From NCBI GenBank assembly GCA_002898955.1, contig BEIP01000085.1:1-6421 (forward strand): 6,421 nucleotides of DNA, given 5' to 3'. The notes beneath the pieces were generated by a model that had not been told where the DNA came from, did no database searches, and saw only the letters and a program-made list of their open reading frames with translations. Made by a program: the position numbers and the translations under genes. This stretch comes from a bacterium HR39. GTDB taxonomy: Bacteria > Pseudomonadota > Alphaproteobacteria > Geminicoccales > Geminicoccaceae. Below are positions 1-5,547 of this stretch, piece after piece; position 1 is the stretch's first letter, and every line of letters begins with the position of its first letter.

Positions 1-54
1 CACGTGCTGGGCGAGGCGGTGCTGATGGGCACCTACCAGAAGAAGCGGCGCTGA
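1..54 (+). CDS. C-terminal end of an unidentified protein (5' end outside window)
   Basis: Frame 1 reads 17 sense codons, HVLGEAVLMGTYQKKRR, then TGA at 52-54. Nearly every codon ends in G or C, as in the genes that follow, and the Nudix gene starts only 11 nt after the stop, so this looks like the tail of a real upstream gene in the same operon. The tail is basic (QKKRR). It is too short to assign to a family and I do not recognise it. Confidence 0.6.
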   Translation, partial: HVLGEAVLMGTYQKKRR

Positions 55-65
55 GGGGCCGGACG

Positions 66-587
66 GTGAAGGTGAGCGCGGGGCTCCTCCCGTTCCGCCG
101 CCGCGACGGGCGCATCGAGGTGATGCTGGTGCATCCGGGCGGTCCCTTCTTCGCCCGGCGCCGAGACGGCGTGTGGTCGATCGCCAAGGGCGAGATCGAC
201 CCGGGTGAGGACGCGCTGGCGGCGGCCGTGCGCGAGTTCCGGGAGGAGACGGGCTTCGAGCCGCACGGGCCCTTCCTCCCGCTCGGCACCGTGCGCCAGC
301 ACGCCGGCAAGATCGTCCAGGCCTGGGCCTTCGCGGGCGACTACGACACCGCGAGGCTGCGCAGCAACACCTTCACCATGGAGTGGCCGCCGGGCTCGGG
401 CCGCATCGCGGAGTTCCCCGAGGTGGACCGCGCCGCCTGGTTCGACCTCGACGAGGCGCGCCGGCGCATCCTGCCCGGCCAGCGGCCGCTTCTGGACGTG
501 CTGGAGCGGATCCTCGCGGGCGAGGACGCGGGGTCGGAGGAAGAGGTACCGCAGACCGAACCATCCTCGCAGGGAGACGGACGATGA
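66..587 (+). CDS. Nudix (NUDIX) hydrolase family protein
   Basis: A 173-residue cytoplasmic protein of the Nudix superfamily, which hydrolyses nucleoside diphosphates linked to another group, using a divalent metal. The complete Nudix box lies at residues 42-64: G42, E48, R56, E57, E60, E61, G63 and F64 all match GX5EX7REUXEEXGU. The N-terminus (SAGLLPFRRRDGRIEVMLVHPGGPF) and the WSIAKGE segment before the box resemble the small predicted NTP pyrophosphohydrolases of the COG4119 type; this subfamily assignment is from memory. WSIAKGE has Ala where Pro is more usual. The acidic tail after about residue 150 looks disordered. The chosen start is GTG at 66, preceded by GAGGGG (53-58), which overlaps the upstream stop. 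The last codons overlap the start of the OsmC-family gene (ATGA, 584-587), suggesting translational coupling. The substrate cannot be told from sequence. Confidence 0.9.
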   Translation: MKVSAGLLPFRRRDGRIEVMLVHPGGPFFARRRDGVWSIAKGEIDPGEDALAAAVREFREETGFEPHGPFLPLGTVRQHAGKIVQAWAFAGDYDTARLRSNTFTMEWPPGSGRIAEFPEVDRAAWFDLDEARRRILPGQRPLLDVLERILAGEDAGSEEEVPQTEPSSQGDGR

Positions 588-1081
588 GCGAGGCGAGCGG
601 AGCACCGGTGCGCATCCATCCGCCCCACGGCACGGTGATCGCCTGCGAGAGCGGGGCGAGCCGCTATGCCGTGGACCTGTGGGCGGGCCGCCATCACCTG
701 GTGGCGGACGAGCCGAAGGAGGCGGGCGGCGGCGACCTGGGGCCGAACCCTTACGAGCTGCTCGCTGCGGCGCTGGCCGCCTGCACCACCATGACGCTCC
801 GCATGTACGCCGATCGCAAGGGCTGGCCGGTGCGGCGCATCTCGGTGGCCGTCACCCACCGCAAGGTGCACGCGCGCGACTGCGCCGACTGCGAGACGAA
901 GGAGGGCTTCGTGGACGTGCTGGAGCGGGTGATCGAGCTCGAGGGCGAGCTCTCGGAAGAGCAGCGCCAGCGTCTCCTGGAGATCGCGAACCGCTGTCCG
1001 GTGCACCGCACCCTCACCGGTGAAGTGAAGATCCGCAGCCGCCTCGCGCGGGTGATGCCGCAGGAGGTCCCGGGAGGATGA
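584..1081 (+). CDS. OsmC-family peroxiredoxin-like protein
   Basis: A 165-residue protein of the OsmC/Ohr superfamily, whose characterised members reduce organic hydroperoxides with two reactive cysteines. Both family cysteines are visible: C67 in the helix segment LAACTTMT and C138 in ANRCPVH. The LGPNPYELLAAALAAC stretch (residues 52-67) is the typical lead-in to the first cysteine. An additional CxxC pair (C100, C103, in RDCADCETK) lies between them; I recall similar motifs in YhfA-like OsmC homologues, so it may be a subfamily trait. Length is somewhat above the usual 140 or so residues, mainly through N- and C-terminal extensions. The start is ATG 584, overlapping the Nudix stop, with purine-rich AGGGAGACGG just upstream. 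The gene is probably cotranscribed with its neighbours. Whether it acts on peroxides or is a YhfA-type protein of unknown role is not decidable here. Confidence 0.92.
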   Translation: MSEASGAPVRIHPPHGTVIACESGASRYAVDLWAGRHHLVADEPKEAGGGDLGPNPYELLAAALAACTTMTLRMYADRKGWPVRRISVAVTHRKVHARDCADCETKEGFVDVLERVIELEGELSEEQRQRLLEIANRCPVHRTLTGEVKIRSRLARVMPQEVPGG

Positions 1082-1094
1082 GACGGGAGCGGGT

Positions 1095-1135
1095 GCGGCA
1101 CGATGGTCGCGCCCGCGTTGCGCGCCTCGTGCCGC
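1095..1135 (+). promoter_or_regulatory. Stable hairpin in the osmC-prpE intercistronic gap
   Basis: A perfect 9-bp inverted repeat, GCGGCACGA (1095-1103) and TCGTGCCGC (1127-1135), continues inward after single-base bulges at 1104 and 1107. GG 1105-1106 pairs with CC 1125-1126, and CGCGC 1108-1112 pairs with GCGCG 1120-1124, closing on a 7-nt loop. This gives about 16 bp, almost all G-C. There is no T-run after it, so it is not a standard intrinsic terminator. It sits about 35 nt before the prpE ribosome-binding site, which suits an attenuation, mRNA-processing or mRNA-stability element for prpE. The role is inferred; the pairing is directly visible. Confidence 0.55.
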
Positions 1136-1167
1136 GGCCCAGAATCGCGCAGCGAGCAGGGTCGGAT

Positions 1168-1180
1168 GGAGGAGGGAAGG
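1168..1180 (+). promoter_or_regulatory. Ribosome-binding site that sets the prpE start
   Basis: GGAGGAGGGAAGG contains a perfect AGGAGG (1170-1175) with 7 nt to ATG 1183. It supports 1183 as the prpE start rather than the in-frame ATG at 1078. Confidence 0.75.
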
Positions 1181-1182
1181 CG

Positions 1183-3096
1183 ATGGGCCGGTACGCGGAA
1201 ATCTACCGCCGCTCGCTGGAGGACCCGGAGGGGTTCTGGGCGGAGCAGGCCGGGAAGATCGACTGGGAGAAGCGCTGGGATCGCGTCCTCGACGACTCCA
1301 ACCCGCCCTTCTACCGCTGGTTCCGCGGCGGCGTGCTCAACACCTGCTGGAACGCGGTGGACCGCCACGTGGAGCGCGGGCGCGGCGACCAGCCGGCGCT
1401 GATCTACGACTCGGCCATGACCGGCGAGATCCGCAGGATCACCTACCGCGAGCTGCAGCGGCAGGTGGCGCTCTTCGCCGGCGTGCTGAAGAAGTACGGC
1501 GTGGAGAAGGGCGATCGGGTGATCATCTACATGCCGATGGTGCCCGAGGCCATCGTCGCCATGCTGGCCTGCGCGCGCATCGGCGCCATCCACTCGGTGG
1601 TCTTCGGCGGCTTCGCCTCCAGCGAGCTCGCGACCCGCATCGACGACGCGAAGCCGAAGCTCGTGGTCTCCGCCTCCTGCGGCCTCGAGCCGGGCAAGGT
1701 GGTGGCCTACAAGCCGCTCCTGGACGGGGCCATCGCCATGGCCCGCCACAGGCCCGAGCGCTGCATCGTGCTGCAGCGGCCGCAGCTTCGCGCCGAGCTC
1801 GATCCGGCGCGGGACGTGGAGTGGCACGACGCCCACGAGGGGGCGCAGCCGGCCGACTGCGTGCCGGTGCAGGCCACCGATCCGCTCTACATCCTCTACA
1901 CCTCCGGCACCACCGGCCAGCCCAAGGGCATCGTCCGGGACAACGGCGGCCACGCCGTGGCGCTGTACTGGACGATGAAGAACATCTACAACGTGAACCC
2001 CGGCGAGGTCTACTGGGCGGCCTCGGACATCGGCTGGGTGGTGGGCCACAGCTACATCGTCTACGGGCCGCTCCTGCACGGCAACACCACCGTGGTCTAC
2101 GAGGGCAAGCCGGTGGGCACGCCCGATGCCGGCGCCTTCTGGCGGGTGATCAGCCAGCACGACGTCAGGGTGCTGTTCACCGCGCCCACGGCCTTCCGCG
2201 CCATCAAGCGCGAGGACCCGAACGGGGAGTACATGAAGAAGTACGACCTCTCGGGCTTCCGGGCGCTGTTCCTGGCCGGCGAGCGCTGCGATCCCGACAC
2301 GCTGCTGTGGGCGCAGGAGAAGCTCGGCGTGCCGGTGATCGACCACTGGTGGCAGACGGAGACGGGCTGGGCCATCTGCGCCAATCCGCTCGGCATCGAG
2401 ACGCTGCCCGTCAAGCCGGGTTCGCCCTCGGTGCCCATGCCGGGGTACGACGTGCGGGTGTTCGACGAGGAGGGGCGCGAGCTGCCGCCGAAGGCGCTCG
2501 GTGCCATCGTCGTCCGCCTGCCGCTGCCGCCCGGCACGCTGCCCACGCTGTGGAACGCCGACGAGCGCTTCGTCCAGTCCTATCTCTCGCGCTATCCCGG
2601 CTGGTACCTGACGGGAGATGCCGGATACAGGGACGAGGACGGTTACCTCTTCATCATGACCCGCATCGACGACGTGATCAACGTGGCGGGTCACCGGCTC
2701 TCCACCGGCGCCATGGAGGAGGTGATCGCGGCGCATCCCGACGTGGCCGAGTGCGCGGTGATCGGCGTGGCCGACGAGCTCAAGGGCGAGCTGCCGCTCG
2801 CCTTCGTGGTGCTCAAGGCCGGGGTGACGCGCGATCCGGAGGAGATCAGGCGGGAACTGGTCCAGCGGGTGCGCGAGACCATCGGCCCGGTGGCGGCGTT
2901 CCGGCTGGTGGCCATCGTCAAGCGGCTGCCGAAGACGCGCTCGGGCAAGATCCTGCGCGGCACGATGAAAAAGATCGCCGATTCGACGCCGTGGAAGATG
3001 CCGGCCACCATCGACGATCCGGCGATCCTCGACGAGATCACCGAAGCCCTGCGCGAACTGGGCTATGCGAAGACGCCGAGCCGCGTGGACGCCTGA
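1183..3096 (+). CDS. prpE: Propionate--CoA ligase (propionyl-CoA synthetase)
   Basis: A 637-residue acyl-CoA synthetase of the adenylate-forming (ANL) superfamily. It activates a short-chain acid, most likely propionate, with ATP and CoA through an acyl-adenylate in the cytoplasm. Residues 1 to about 55 form the ACAS N-terminal domain (YAEIYRRSLEDPEGFW). The AMP-binding core carries the P-loop-like YTSGTTGQPKG at 239-249, WWQTETGW at 389-396, YLTGD at 475-479 and R494 in TRIDDVINVAGHR. The C-terminal domain carries the catalytic lysine K589 in TRSGKILRG. PrpE rather than acetyl-CoA synthetase is indicated by TETGW (Acs has TETGG), by the DNGGHAVALYWTMKN segment, by AGHRLSTGAMEE and by overall length. 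Another short-chain specificity (ACSS3-like) remains possible. The start at 1183 is supported by AGGAGG and by homology beginning there. No prpB/C/D genes are in view, so the fate of propionyl-CoA is unknown. An intrinsic terminator follows closely. Confidence 0.93.
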   Translation: MGRYAEIYRRSLEDPEGFWAEQAGKIDWEKRWDRVLDDSNPPFYRWFRGGVLNTCWNAVDRHVERGRGDQPALIYDSAMTGEIRRITYRELQRQVALFAGVLKKYGVEKGDRVIIYMPMVPEAIVAMLACARIGAIHSVVFGGFASSELATRIDDAKPKLVVSASCGLEPGKVVAYKPLLDGAIAMARHRPERCIVLQRPQLRAELDPARDVEWHDAHEGAQPADCVPVQATDPLYILYTSGTTGQPKGIVRDNGGHAVALYWTMKNIYNVNPGEVYWAASDIGWVVGHSYIVYGPLLHGNTTVVYEGKPVGTPDAGAFWRVISQHDVRVLFTAPTAFRAIKREDPNGEYMKKYDLSGFRALFLAGERCDPDTLLWAQEKLGVPVIDHWWQTETGWAICANPLGIETLPVKPGSPSVPMPGYDVRVFDEEGRELPPKALGAIVVRLPLPPGTLPTLWNADERFVQSYLSRYPGWYLTGDAGYRDEDGYLFIMTRIDDVINVAGHRLSTGAMEEVIAAHPDVAECAVIGVADELKGELPLAFVVLKAGVTRDPEEIRRELVQRVRETIGPVAAFRLVAIVKRLPKTRSGKILRGTMKKIADSTPWKMPATIDDPAILDEITEALRELGYAKTPSRVDA

Positions 3097-3149
3097 AGAG
3101 GCGCCGCGCGATCCGCGGAAACGCCGGCAAGGACCCGAACCCGCGAAGA

Positions 3150-3180
3150 AGGCCGCCCGACCACGGGCGGCCTCCATTTT
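3150..3180 (+). terminator. Rho-independent terminator of the Nudix-osmC-prpE unit
   Basis: A perfect 9-bp stem, AGGCCGCCC (3150-3158) with GGGCGGCCT (3165-3173), closes a 6-nt loop GACCAC and is followed by CCATTTT. It lies 53 nt after the prpE stop, in the right orientation to end the plus-strand operon. Confidence 0.85.
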
Positions 3181-3354
3181 CGAACGCGTCCGGAGACCTC
3201 GCGTGTGTCCGCAGGAGCACGCGGCTGCACGAGCTACGAGCGTATCGGTCGCTCCGTCGGGAGGCGCTCACCCTGTCCTGCGGGCGTCACCTCCGGCACC
3301 GGGCTGACTGAGAGTAGGCGATCATCGGATCAGCGGAGGCTAGCGGGTAGCGCG

Positions 3355-3414
3355 CCGTCATCTCCCCGCATCTCGCCTCATCTCGCCGCATCTCGGCGCA
3401 ACGTGCCGCAACCG
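3355..3414 (+). repeat. Short tandem repeat, 10-bp period, about six units
   Basis: Six consecutive 10-mers begin at 3355: CCGTCATCTC, CCCGCATCTC, GCCTCATCTC, GCCGCATCTC, GGCGCAACGT and GCCGCAACCG. The consensus is GCCGCATCTC. The first four units are near-identical; the last two keep only the GCNGCA half. The period is close to one helical turn, so each unit presents the same face to a bound protein. Slippage alone could also generate it. Confidence 0.7.
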
Positions 3415-3448
3415 TGTCCTTCCAGGCCGCTTCCGCACGGCCCCGATC

Positions 3449-3463
3449 CTTACGAGCCGTAAG
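3449..3463. repeat. Perfect short inverted repeat (operator-like)
   Basis: CTTACG at 3449-3454 and CGTAAG at 3458-3463 are perfect inverted halves around AGC. The 15-bp dyad resembles a dimeric regulator site or a tiny hairpin. No gene starts close by, so no target is evident. Confidence 0.35.
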
Positions 3464-3520
3464 AATCCACCGCGCCGCCAGCCCCGGCGGACGGCCTGTT
3501 TCCGCCTGCCTCCCCGTCCC

Positions 3521-3539
3521 GGCTGATTCGGTGTCAGCC
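3521..3539. repeat. Short perfect hairpin just before the long inverted repeat
   Basis: GGCTGA (3521-3526) and TCAGCC (3534-3539) are perfect inverted halves around a 7-nt loop. It abuts the long hairpin that starts at 3541. There is no T-run after it. Confidence 0.35.
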
Positions 3540-3540
3540 A

Positions 3541-3670
3541 AGACCCGGATTTCGGAACACGGAGGACAGAGGACGGAGTCCGAAAGAGGCAGCCCCGCCC
3601 GGCACCGTGATCCCGTCGGCCGGGCTTCCGCCGCTGCGCTTCCGTGCTCTGTCCTGCGTTTTTCCGGTCT
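3541..3670. repeat. Long imperfect inverted repeat, about 130 nt (structured RNA or MITE-like element)
   Basis: The outermost arms AGACCCGGA (3541-3549) and TCCGGTCT (3663-3670) pair with one bulge. The main arms 3560-3577 and 3641-3658 pair at 16 of 18 positions, with A3559-T3659 in addition. Inside, GCAGC (3589-3593) pairs with GCTGC (3633-3637), and GCCCGGC (3597-3603) with GCCGGGC (3619-3625) around a 15-nt loop. The left arm carries unpaired stretches at 3550-3555 and 3578-3584. Five T's (3659-3663) follow the main right arm, so on the plus strand it could also end a transcript. Pairing is read directly; the nature of the element is unknown. I see no target-site duplication. Confidence 0.55.
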
Positions 3671-3737
3671 CCGACCCGTCCGGATCCCTCCTCCAGCAGG
3701 GCAAGCGGCAGGACCACGAACCGAGAGGAAACGAACA

Positions 3738-3773
3738 ATGTGGCAGACCTACGCGGTCTCAATCCCTCTGTAG
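3738..3773 (+). CDS. Possible 11-codon micro-ORF with ribosome-binding site
   Basis: ATG at 3738 opens MWQTYAVSIPL and closes at TAG 3771-3773. AGAGGA (3724-3729) lies 8 nt upstream in an A-rich stretch, a good initiation context for this otherwise gene-free DNA. Within it, AGACC (3745-3749) and GGTCT (3755-3759) form a small dyad. No amino-acid run typical of attenuation leaders is present and no structural gene follows on the plus strand, so it may well be chance. Confidence 0.2.
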   Translation: MWQTYAVSIPL

Positions 3774-4001
3774 CAGGACAAGTGGCCGGACGGACCCCCT
3801 CCGCAAATCCGCCGCGCGCAAGGGGTTGGAAGACCGATCAGCCGGATCCGGTCGTACACGAAAAATTCGGCAAAATGCCCACGGGGGTCGTACGGGCCCG
3901 CATGGAGCACGCGTGCGGGCGGATCGCGGCAGGTCCTTGCACCGCAACACTCTCGCCGCTCCCGCCCGCGGCGCTTCCCGACGCCTCCATGATGTCACGG
4001 A

Positions 4002-4037
4002 GCGCTGGCCGAGGGAAGTCTCAGGAGACCTCAGCGC
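4002..4037. repeat. GC-rich stem in intergenic DNA
   Basis: GCGCTG (4002-4007) pairs with CAGCGC (4032-4037). The stem continues with AGG 4012-4014 against CCT 4029-4031 after a 4-nt bulge, and the enclosed sequence contains GTCTC-AG-GAGAC. It is a plausible hairpin with no adjacent T-run and no gene context. Confidence 0.25.
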
Positions 4038-4131
4038 CGCCCTCGACTTCCCGCCATCGTCCCGCCGCTAACACGGATCGCCGGGGCGGTCAAGCGCGGA
4101 GGCGAAGCCCAGGTCGCGGACGTCCCGCTCC

Positions 4132-4263
4132 CGTTCACGGAACGTTAACGACTGCGCGCCAGAATCCGCGGACGGTGGGAAAGGCCCCGCCGCGCCCGGG
4201 GACCGCCGCGCCTTTTCCACCATCCGGACGGTAGCACCAAAGTGTCAACACCCGGTTAAGGGC
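4132..4263. repeat. Direct repeat copy A (201-bp spacing to copy B)
   Basis: It aligns without gaps to 4333-4464 at about 80% identity (106 of 132 by hand count). The best-kept blocks are CGTTCAC, TTAACGACT, CGCCAGAATCCGC, GGTGGGA, GCCGCGCCTTTTCCACC, TCCGGACG, TAGC, GTGTCAAC and CCGGTT. The unit contains an inverted repeat: 4169-4185 pairs with 4210-4226 (15 Watson-Crick pairs, one G-U and one mismatch out of 17) around a GC-rich loop. Read on the minus strand it carries TTGACA (complement of 4243-4248), then seven bases and GCTACC, which is promoter-reminiscent but too tightly spaced for a standard promoter. Reading frames through it are not convincing as protein. Confidence 0.75.
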
Positions 4264-4332
4264 CGGGTACCCGTCCGGGACAGGTGCGGGATCACGAATT
4301 TCGAGTCCCGCCCGAAGGAAGTGGGGAGCGGG

Positions 4333-4464
4333 CGTTCACCTGGCCTTAACGACTCCACGCCAGAATCCGCACATGGTGGGAGAGGTGCCGCCGCGCCGGG
4401 GCATTGCCGCGCCTTTTCCACCGTCCGGACGATAGCGCGGAGGTGTCAACGGCCGGTTGAGGGC
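4333..4464. repeat. Direct repeat copy B (201-bp spacing to copy A)
   Basis: The second copy of the unit at 4132-4263, at a constant offset of 201 bp. The internal hairpin survives: GGTGGGAGAGG (4375-4385) pairs with CCTTTTCCACC (4412-4422), with G-U pairs where bases changed. The C-A mismatch of copy A (4173/4222) is a T-G wobble pair here (4374/4423). TTGACA is also conserved on the minus strand (complement of 4444-4449), followed by seven bases and GCTATC. This copy lies about 270 bp from the coxM stop. Confidence 0.75.
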
Positions 4465-4691
4465 GGGGAGGCAGTCCGGACGCGTGCGGGAGCCGGAAAG
4501 GGACGGCGCCGGATGCCGGAATGGCGACGTCGACGGGGAGCCGGAACGGACCGGCGGGACGGCTGTCCCGGCGGAAACCGGCCATGGCCGCGGCCCTCTG
4601 CGTTGCCGCCGTTGGCACTCGCGGCGCCATCGCGCGCCGGCGGCGGCAGCACGACTTGGCCATGCCCGCGACACTTCCCGCGAAGGCGATG

Positions 4692-4713
4692 GGGGCCGCC
4701 CGGAGGCGGCCCC
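4692..4713 (-). terminator. Terminator-like GC hairpin downstream of coxM
   Basis: GGGGCCGCC (4692-4700) and GGCGGCCCC (4705-4713) form a perfect 9-bp G-C stem on a CGGA tetraloop, 23 nt past the coxM stop. No T-run follows on either strand, so it is an atypical terminator or a 3'-end-protecting hairpin. The position suits the end of the minus-strand cox transcript. Confidence 0.5.
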
Positions 4714-4736
4714 ACGTCGCCAACCGCAGGCGGGTC

Positions 4737-5534
4737 TCAGCCCAGCGCCGCCTGGATGGCGCGCTTGGCCATGACCTTGACCAGATGCGCCCGGTATTCG
4801 GCCGAGGCGTGGATGTCGGAATTCAGCCCCGACGGATCCACCGCGATGCCGTCCGCCGCATCCGGCGCGAAGTTCGCCGCCAGCGCCTGCTCGAGGGCGG
4901 TCAGGCGGAACACGCAGGGCGCCGCACCCGTCACCGCCACCCGCACGCCGTCGGCGAACTGCGCGACGAACACCCCCACCACCGCATAGCGCGAGGCCGG
5001 GTTGGGGAACTTGGCATAGCCCGCCCGCTCCGGCACCGGGAAGGAGACGGCCGTCACCAGCTCGTCCGGCCCGAGGGCGGTTTCGAACATGCCGGTGAAG
5101 AAGTCGTCGGCCGCGATCTCGCGCCGGTCGGTCCTCACCGTCGCCCCGCAGCCCAGTACGCCCGCCGGCCAGTCGGCGGCCGGGTCGTTGTTGGCGATGG
5201 ATCCGCCGATGGTGCCCCGGTTGCGCACCTGCGGATCGCCGATGAGCCCGGCCAGGGTGGCGAGCGCCGGGATGCGGCTTCGCACCAGATCCGACGCCTC
5301 CACCTCGCCGTGCGGGGTGAGCGCCCCGATCACGATGCGCCCGCCCTCTTCGCGGATGCCGCGAAGATCCGCGATGCCCGAGAGGTCGACGAGATCCGAG
5401 GGCCGCGCGAGGCGCTGCTTGAGGGTCGGGATCAGCGTGTGGCCGCCGGCCAGCACCTTGGCCTCGGGACGGCTCTTCAGGAGCTGCAGCGCCTCCTGCA
5501 GCGAGGACGGACGGTGATACTCGAACGCGTACAT
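4737..5534 (-). CDS. coxM: Aerobic CO dehydrogenase-family FAD subunit (medium subunit, CoxM-like)
   Basis: A 265-residue FAD-binding subunit of a molybdenum hydroxylase. In CO dehydrogenase this subunit takes electrons from the [2Fe-2S] subunit CoxS and passes them to the respiratory chain. Both FAD signatures of CoxM are present: AGGHTLIP at residues 29-36 (AGGHSLLP in the characterised enzyme) and [16 protein letters not shown] at 107-122. The remainder, from about residue 160, matches the C-terminal domain of the family ([24 protein letters not shown]). Length is slightly below the usual 280-290 residues. The start is ATG at 5534, preceded by GGGAGG (5542-5547) at 7 nt, rather than an upstream in-frame codon inside coxL. 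The gap to the coxL stop is 13 nt, so the two are cotranscribed. Related subunits serve other hydroxylases (xanthine, aldehyde, nicotinate), so CO as the substrate is not proven. Confidence 0.88.
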   Translation of the reverse strand: MYAFEYHRPSSLQEALQLLKSRPEAKVLAGGHTLIPTLKQRLARPSDLVDLSGIADLRGIREEGGRIVIGALTPHGEVEASDLVRSRIPALATLAGLIGDPQVRNRGTIGGSIANNDPAADWPAGVLGCGATVRTDRREIAADDFFTGMFETALGPDELVTAVSFPVPERAGYAKFPNPASRYAVVGVFVAQFADGVRVAVTGAAPCVFRLTALEQALAANFAPDAADGIAVDPSGLNSDIHASAEYRAHLVKVMAKRAIQAALG

Positions 5535-5547
5535 GTGGCTGCCTCCC

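Larger units (their letters stand above)
3181..4691. other. Long gene-poor, structure-rich intergenic region
   Basis: About 1.5 kb between the prpE terminator and the end of coxM. Open frames here give Arg/Pro/Ser-rich translations without recognisable motifs, as expected of random high-GC DNA. No tRNA, rRNA, transposase fragment or CRISPR array was recognised. What it does hold is listed separately: a 10-bp-period repeat, inverted repeats, a long hairpin, a possible micro-ORF, a GC-rich stem and a pair of 201-bp-spaced direct repeats. The stretches 3181-3354, 3774-4001 and 4465-4691 show nothing I can name. Confidence 0.7.

Noticed and set aside
751..3177. An 808-codon open frame on the minus strand opposite osmC and prpE
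   Set aside because: It is the antisense shadow of prpE created by high GC in third positions. The translation is His/Arg/Gly/Ala-rich without motifs, while the plus strand encodes an unmistakable synthetase.
3755..3775. GGTCTCAATCCCTCTG, resembling part of a CRISPR repeat
   Set aside because: Only one occurrence, with no regularly spaced second copy and no cas genes in view.
3999..4040. GGAGCGCTGGCCGAGGG, resembling the start of a tRNA-Ser/Leu
   Set aside because: No anticodon arm, T-arm GTTCNANNC or acceptor partner can be found in the following 90 nt.
3644..4234. A 196-codon plus-strand open frame in the intergenic region
   Set aside because: Its composition is Arg/Pro/Ser/Thr-rich with no motif, there is no ribosome-binding site at its first ATG, and it runs into the direct repeat. 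It is consistent with chance in high-GC DNA.
3463..4367. Several GANTC (CcrM methylation) sites in the gap, including one GAATC conserved in both direct repeats
   Set aside because: Seven sites in about 1.5 kb is close to chance for this base composition. The coding regions are simply poorer in them, so no enrichment is claimed.
4213..4422. TTTTCCACC in both direct repeats, one base off a DnaA box, near TTAA motifs
   Set aside because: Only one near-match per copy, with no DnaA box cluster, no AT-rich unwinding element and no origin-linked genes. The motif is also one arm of the hairpin, which explains its conservation.
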